This document shows positions 31,825 to 38,168 of a stretch of DNA of 38,168 nucleotides, one piece after another. The notes below the pieces were generated by a model. The model had not been told where the DNA came from, did no database searches, and worked only from the letters and a program-made list of their open reading frames with translations. The DNA is from an uncultured Prevotellaceae bacterium. Lineage in GTDB: Bacteria; Bacteroidota; Bacteroidia; Bacteroidales; Bacteroidaceae. The DNA lies in the NCBI GenBank assembly GCA_946188345.1, contig CAMHUI010000021.1, positions 1 to 38,168 of the forward strand, read 5' to 3'. Positions within the stretch are counted from its first letter, which is position 1. Every line of letters starts with the position of its first letter. Position numbers and translations under genes: made by a program.

Positions 31825-33624
31825 ATGCAGGATATCAGGAACATTGCGATTATTGCACATGTAGACCACGGCAAGACTACGCTTGTGGACAAGATGATGC
31901 TTGCCGGAAAGCTGTTCCGCGAGGGGCAGGATGACTCCGGCCAGGTGCTCGACGCCAACGACCTCGAGCGCGAGCGCGGCATCACCATTCTATCGAAAAA
32001 CGTTTCCATCAACTGGAAAGGTACCAAAATCAATATCATCGACACTCCGGGACACGCCGACTTTGGCGGCGAGGTGGAGCGAGTCCTCAACATGGCCGAC
32101 GGCTGTCTGCTGCTCGTCGATGCCTTCGAAGGCCCTATGCCCCAGACTCGTTTCGTGCTGCAGAAAGCCTTGCAGATAGGCTTGAAACCCATCGTCGTGG
32201 TGAACAAGGTCGACAAGCCCAATTGTCGCCCCGAGGAGGTCTACGAGATGGTGTTCGACCTGATGTTCTCCCTCAACGCTACGGAAGACCAGCTGGACTT
32301 CCCCGTGGTCTACGGCTCGGCTAAGCAGGGCTGGATGGGCGAGGACTACAGCAAGCCCACCGACAACATCGAGTACCTGTTGGACAAGATTGTTGAGGTC
32401 ATCCCCGCCCCGAAGCAGCTGGAGGGCACGCCTCAGATGCTCATCACCTCGCTCGACTATAGCAACTACCTCGGCCGCATTGCCGTGGGCCGCGTCCATC
32501 GGGGGGCACTGGAGAACGGCATGCAGATTACCATCGCCCACCGCGACGGCTCCATGGAGCGCACCCGTATCAAGGAGCTCCACACCTTCGAGGGTATGGG
32601 CCATCAGAAGACCGACCGTGTAGGCTCCGGAGATATCTGTGCCGTCATTGGCCTCGAACGCTTCGAGATTGGCGACACCATCTGCGACTTTGAGTCTCCC
32701 GAGGCCCTGCCGCCCATCGCCATCGACGAGCCTACCATGTCGATGCTCTTCACCATCAACGACTCGCCTTTCTTCGGCAAGGAGGGAAAATACTGCACCT
32801 CGCGCCACATCAACGACCGCCTGCAGAAGGAACTCGAGAAGAACCTCGCCCTGCGCGTGAAACCTTTCGAGGATGCCACCGACAAGTGGGTCGTGTCGGG
32901 TCGTGGCGTGCTCCATCTCTCTGTTCTCATCGAGACCATGCGTCGCGAGGGCTACGAGCTGCAGGTGGGACAGCCCCAGGTCATCTATAAGGACATCGAC
33001 GGCCAGCGTTGCGAGCCCGTAGAAGAGCTCACCATCAACGTGCCCGAGGAGTTCTCCTCGAAGATGATCGACATGGTTACGCGCCGCAAGGGTGAGATGA
33101 CGTCGATGGAGAGCCAGGGCGAACGTGTGAACATCGAGTTCGATATCCCCTCGCGCGGCATCATCGGCCTGCGCACCAACGTGCTCACCGCCTCACAGGG
33201 CGAAGCCATCATGGCCCACCGATACAAGGAATACCAGCCCTACAAGGGCGACATTGAGCGCCGAGTCAACGGCTCGATGATTGCCTTGGAGACGGGAACA
33301 GCCTATGCCTACGCCATCGACAAGCTGCAGGACCGCGGAAAGTTCTTCATCGACCCAGGCGAAGACGTCTACCTCGGACAGGTCGTCGGCGAGCATGTCC
33401 ACGACAACGACCTCGTCATCAACGTCTGCAAGGCCAAGCAGCTCACCAACGTCCGCGCGTCGGGCACCGACGAAAAGGCCCGCATCGTGCCGAAGGTGCA
33501 GATGTCGCTCGAAGAGTGCCTCGAATACATTAAGGCCGACGAATACGTCGAGGTAACCCCGAAGTCCATCCGCATGCGCAAGGTCATCCTCGACCACGAC
33601 CAGCGCAAGAAGGCAAATAAATAA
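31825..33624 (+). CDS. typA: Translational GTPase TypA/BipA
   Basis: TypA is a ribosome-associated GTPase related to EF-G and LepA, needed for 50S assembly and growth under cold or stress. The 599-residue protein has the G1 motif AHVDHGKTT (10-18), the switch I RERGITI, the G3 motif DTPGHADFGGE (from about 72), the G4 NKVDK (about 127-131), the G5-type GSAKQGW, then EF-G-like domains and the TypA-specific C-terminus with RKGEMTSMES and RASGTDEKARIVPK. Length and motifs are standard. It starts about 20 bases after the predicted transcription start; an unusually large hairpin follows the gene. Confidence 0.96.
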   Translation: MQDIRNIAIIAHVDHGKTTLVDKMMLAGKLFREGQDDSGQVLDANDLERERGITILSKNVSINWKGTKINIIDTPGHADFGGEVERVLNMADGCLLLVDAFEGPMPQTRFVLQKALQIGLKPIVVVNKVDKPNCRPEEVYEMVFDLMFSLNATEDQLDFPVVYGSAKQGWMGEDYSKPTDNIEYLLDKIVEVIPAPKQLEGTPQMLITSLDYSNYLGRIAVGRVHRGALENGMQITIAHRDGSMERTRIKELHTFEGMGHQKTDRVGSGDICAVIGLERFEIGDTICDFESPEALPPIAIDEPTMSMLFTINDSPFFGKEGKYCTSRHINDRLQKELEKNLALRVKPFEDATDKWVVSGRGVLHLSVLIETMRREGYELQVGQPQVIYKDIDGQRCEPVEELTINVPEEFSSKMIDMVTRRKGEMTSMESQGERVNIEFDIPSRGIIGLRTNVLTASQGEAIMAHRYKEYQPYKGDIERRVNGSMIALETGTAYAYAIDKLQDRGKFFIDPGEDVYLGQVVGEHVHDNDLVINVCKAKQLTNVRASGTDEKARIVPKVQMSLEECLEYIKADEYVEVTPKSIRMRKVILDHDQRKKANK

Positions 33625-33634
33625 ATGCATTAGT

Positions 33635-33773
33635 GAATGTAGCGTGTAGATTTTTGTTTTTTGAATGAGAGCCTTGGCAGCTGTGAATAGAGGTCCCCTC
33701 ATCGGCGCCGCAGGAAAATCCGTTCGTCAAAAATCAAAAAATCTACACGCTATATTCTTTTTTTCTTCTTCCA
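33635..33773 (+). terminator. Large hairpin with T tract after typA
   Basis: The arms at 33635-33655 (GAATGTAGCGTG...) and 33737-33757 pair over 21 bp with one G-U pair. TTTTTGA (33658-33664) and TCAAAAA (33727-33733) extend the stem inside. The loop is about 62 bases. A T-rich tail (ATTCTTTTTTTCTTCTT) follows the right arm. The position suits a typA terminator, but the loop is much longer than usual. Confidence 0.65.
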
Positions 33774-33800
33774 TTCTTTTCTTTTTCCATTCTTTCTTCG

Positions 33801-33808
33801 TACCTTTG
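33801..33808 (+). promoter_or_regulatory. Promoter of the GH2 gene
   Basis: TACCTTTG (33801-33808), preceded by TTCTTTCTTCG and followed by an AAATAAATAATC leader. The ATG lies 17 bases after the box. Confidence 0.75.
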
Positions 33809-33819
33809 TCAAGAAATAA

Positions 33820-37485
<3,666 letters not shown>

Positions 37486-37505
37486 AACGCAGACCCATTA
37501 TAGAA

Positions 37506-37552
37506 AAACTCCGCCTTTGCAAAGAGCAGACTGCAAAGGCGGAGTTTCTTTT
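37506..37552 (+). terminator. Intrinsic terminator of the GH2 gene
   Basis: AAACTCCGCCTTTGCA (37506-37521) pairs perfectly over 16 bp with TGCAAAGGCGGAGTTT (37532-37547), around a 10-base loop, followed by CTTTTAT. The left arm is A-rich, so it may also act on the minus-strand gene that ends 27 bases further on. Confidence 0.9.
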
Positions 37553-37578
37553 ATGCAATAGCTGTTCTGCGGGCGTGG

Positions 37579-37869
37579 TTATGCGCCCTTCTCCCGACGG
37601 TTGTCGGAGTCGATGACAAGCCGACGGGCATCCTCGTCGTACCTGACGGCATGGGCGAACGAGATGCTCTGCCCGTCGCTGACGGCTGAGACGTCGATGC
37701 CTCGGCGGCGAAACTCGTCAATGAGCGCACGGTCGTGATACGCACGCATGCCCACCCAGCCGTGGTGGCGGGTCTGGCCGTTGAAAATATCTACTAATTC
37801 AGAAGTCTGTTTGCCCGAAAACTGCTGGGCAAACGTCGTGTAATGATTGTCGGAAATGGAATTTTGCAT
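37579..37869 (-). CDS. Small conserved-looking protein of unknown function
   Basis: The 96-residue protein is not recognised. It has no signal peptide or membrane helix, a balanced charged composition, and a probable helix-strand pattern: HYTTFAQQFSGKQTSELVDI, a Trp/His segment RHHGWVGMRAYHDRALIDEF, RRRGIDVSAVSDG and a C-terminal strand pair SFAHAVRYDEDARRLVIDSD. The ATG at 37869 follows an AT-rich stretch. The GC-rich codon use and strong reading frame match those of neighbouring genes. A promoter about 200 bases upstream implies a long leader. Confidence 0.68.
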   Translation of the reverse strand: MQNSISDNHYTTFAQQFSGKQTSELVDIFNGQTRHHGWVGMRAYHDRALIDEFRRRGIDVSAVSDGQSISFAHAVRYDEDARRLVIDSDNRREKGA

Positions 37870-38068
37870 AACTTTAATTTTTTGAAGTGAATAATGTTAC
37901 TTGACTTTCGTCGAGTTTAATCCTCGTCTCAGCAATAATCAAACGAGTTTGATACTGCATTCGACTCGTCAAAACTTCCACATCGTACCTTGACCACCGT
38001 GGCTCAATGCTTTTGCTCGGTTGGTGAGTTCATTCCCTTGAGAATGACTGCTCTTGATGTTTCGGGTG
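37870..38068 (-). promoter_or_regulatory. Long leader of the 96-residue protein gene
   Basis: About 195 bases separate the predicted transcription start from the ATG, and I see no open reading frame in them. On the minus strand the leader repeats the core ACGAG/CTCGT several times (TTTTGACGAGTCG, CAAACTCGTTTG, GAGACGAGG, AAACTCGACG), with TTGAC near one end and GTCAA near the other, so a multi-stem fold is possible. Either a structured regulatory leader or a small RNA would fit. Confidence 0.4.
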
Positions 38069-38076
38069 CAAAGGTA
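38069..38076 (-). promoter_or_regulatory. Promoter of the 96-residue protein gene
   Basis: TACCTTTG on the minus strand (complement of 38069-38076), preceded by an A/T-rich tract and TCG and followed by GCACCC. This matches the other TCG-extended promoters of the window. Confidence 0.65.
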
Positions 38077-38168
38077 CGATTTTTTTCCCATTTCCCACCA
38101 TCACCTCCAACATTTTTTATTGCTGTCCGGTAAAATTTTCTTTTATATTTGATATTCCCTGTATATAT

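Overview
The window looks like chromosomal DNA of a Bacteroidales bacterium, most likely a Prevotellaceae member (Prevotella sensu lato). The grounds are Bacteroidota-type promoters (TAnnTTTG -7 boxes, some with TTTG about 19-20 bases upstream), almost no Shine-Dalgarno sequences, GC-rich codon use with AT-rich intergenic spacers, and clade-typical genes and gene orders: dxs-trkA-trkH, ftsX-DUF3098-uppP-truB-queA-folK, DUF1599 next to a DoxX-like membrane protein, and a four-helix-bundle 'suffix' protein. Family names were assigned by reading the sequence; no database was searched.

Layout. Positions 1-5910: a duplicated 55-bp repeat that carries the dxs promoter, then dxs, trkA, trkH (K+ uptake) and manA, ending in a terminator. 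Positions 6126-10565: purB, an RsuA/RluB-type pseudouridine synthase with a 39-bp tandem-repeat N-terminus, and asnS. Positions 10977-14213 (minus strand): lipoprotein, DUF1599 protein, DoxX-like membrane protein and CvfB, one probable operon. Positions 14406-15917: CCA-adding enzyme family protein. Positions 16086-22009: a complete tripartite RND efflux operon (adaptor, pump, outer-membrane factor), then a stand-alone lpxA. Positions 22931-25465: an unusual accessory block, described below. Positions 25465-29811: ftsX, DUF3098, uppP, truB, queA, folK (cell division, undecaprenyl recycling, tRNA modification, folate). Positions 29887-31033: two lipoproteins. Positions 31231-33624: divergent rpsO and typA. 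Positions 33826-37485: a secreted LacZ-type GH2 enzyme with an N-terminal beta-trefoil-like domain. Positions 37579-37869: an unrecognised small protein with a long leader.

The most unusual feature is the block at about 23226-25293. A four-helix-bundle (S23/IVP-like) protein gene is bracketed by two arrays of the palindrome CCTAGG, repeated every 10 bp (twice 11 bp), about one helical turn. The left array includes the gene's own stop codon; the right array fills most of the gap to the neighbouring radical SAM gene. Outside these lie two long hairpins that share the decamer CGACTTTTCG/CGAAAAGTCG, plus a nested palindrome of about 105 bp. I did not recognise this as a described system. A nucleic-acid-binding protein with its own phased binding array, or a small mobile or domesticated cassette, are the readings I would test first.

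Elsewhere the genes are mostly housekeeping. They give a good set of native promoters and terminators, an efflux promoter bracketed by two palindromes, and rpsO/typA promoters that share a 28-bp inverted sequence.
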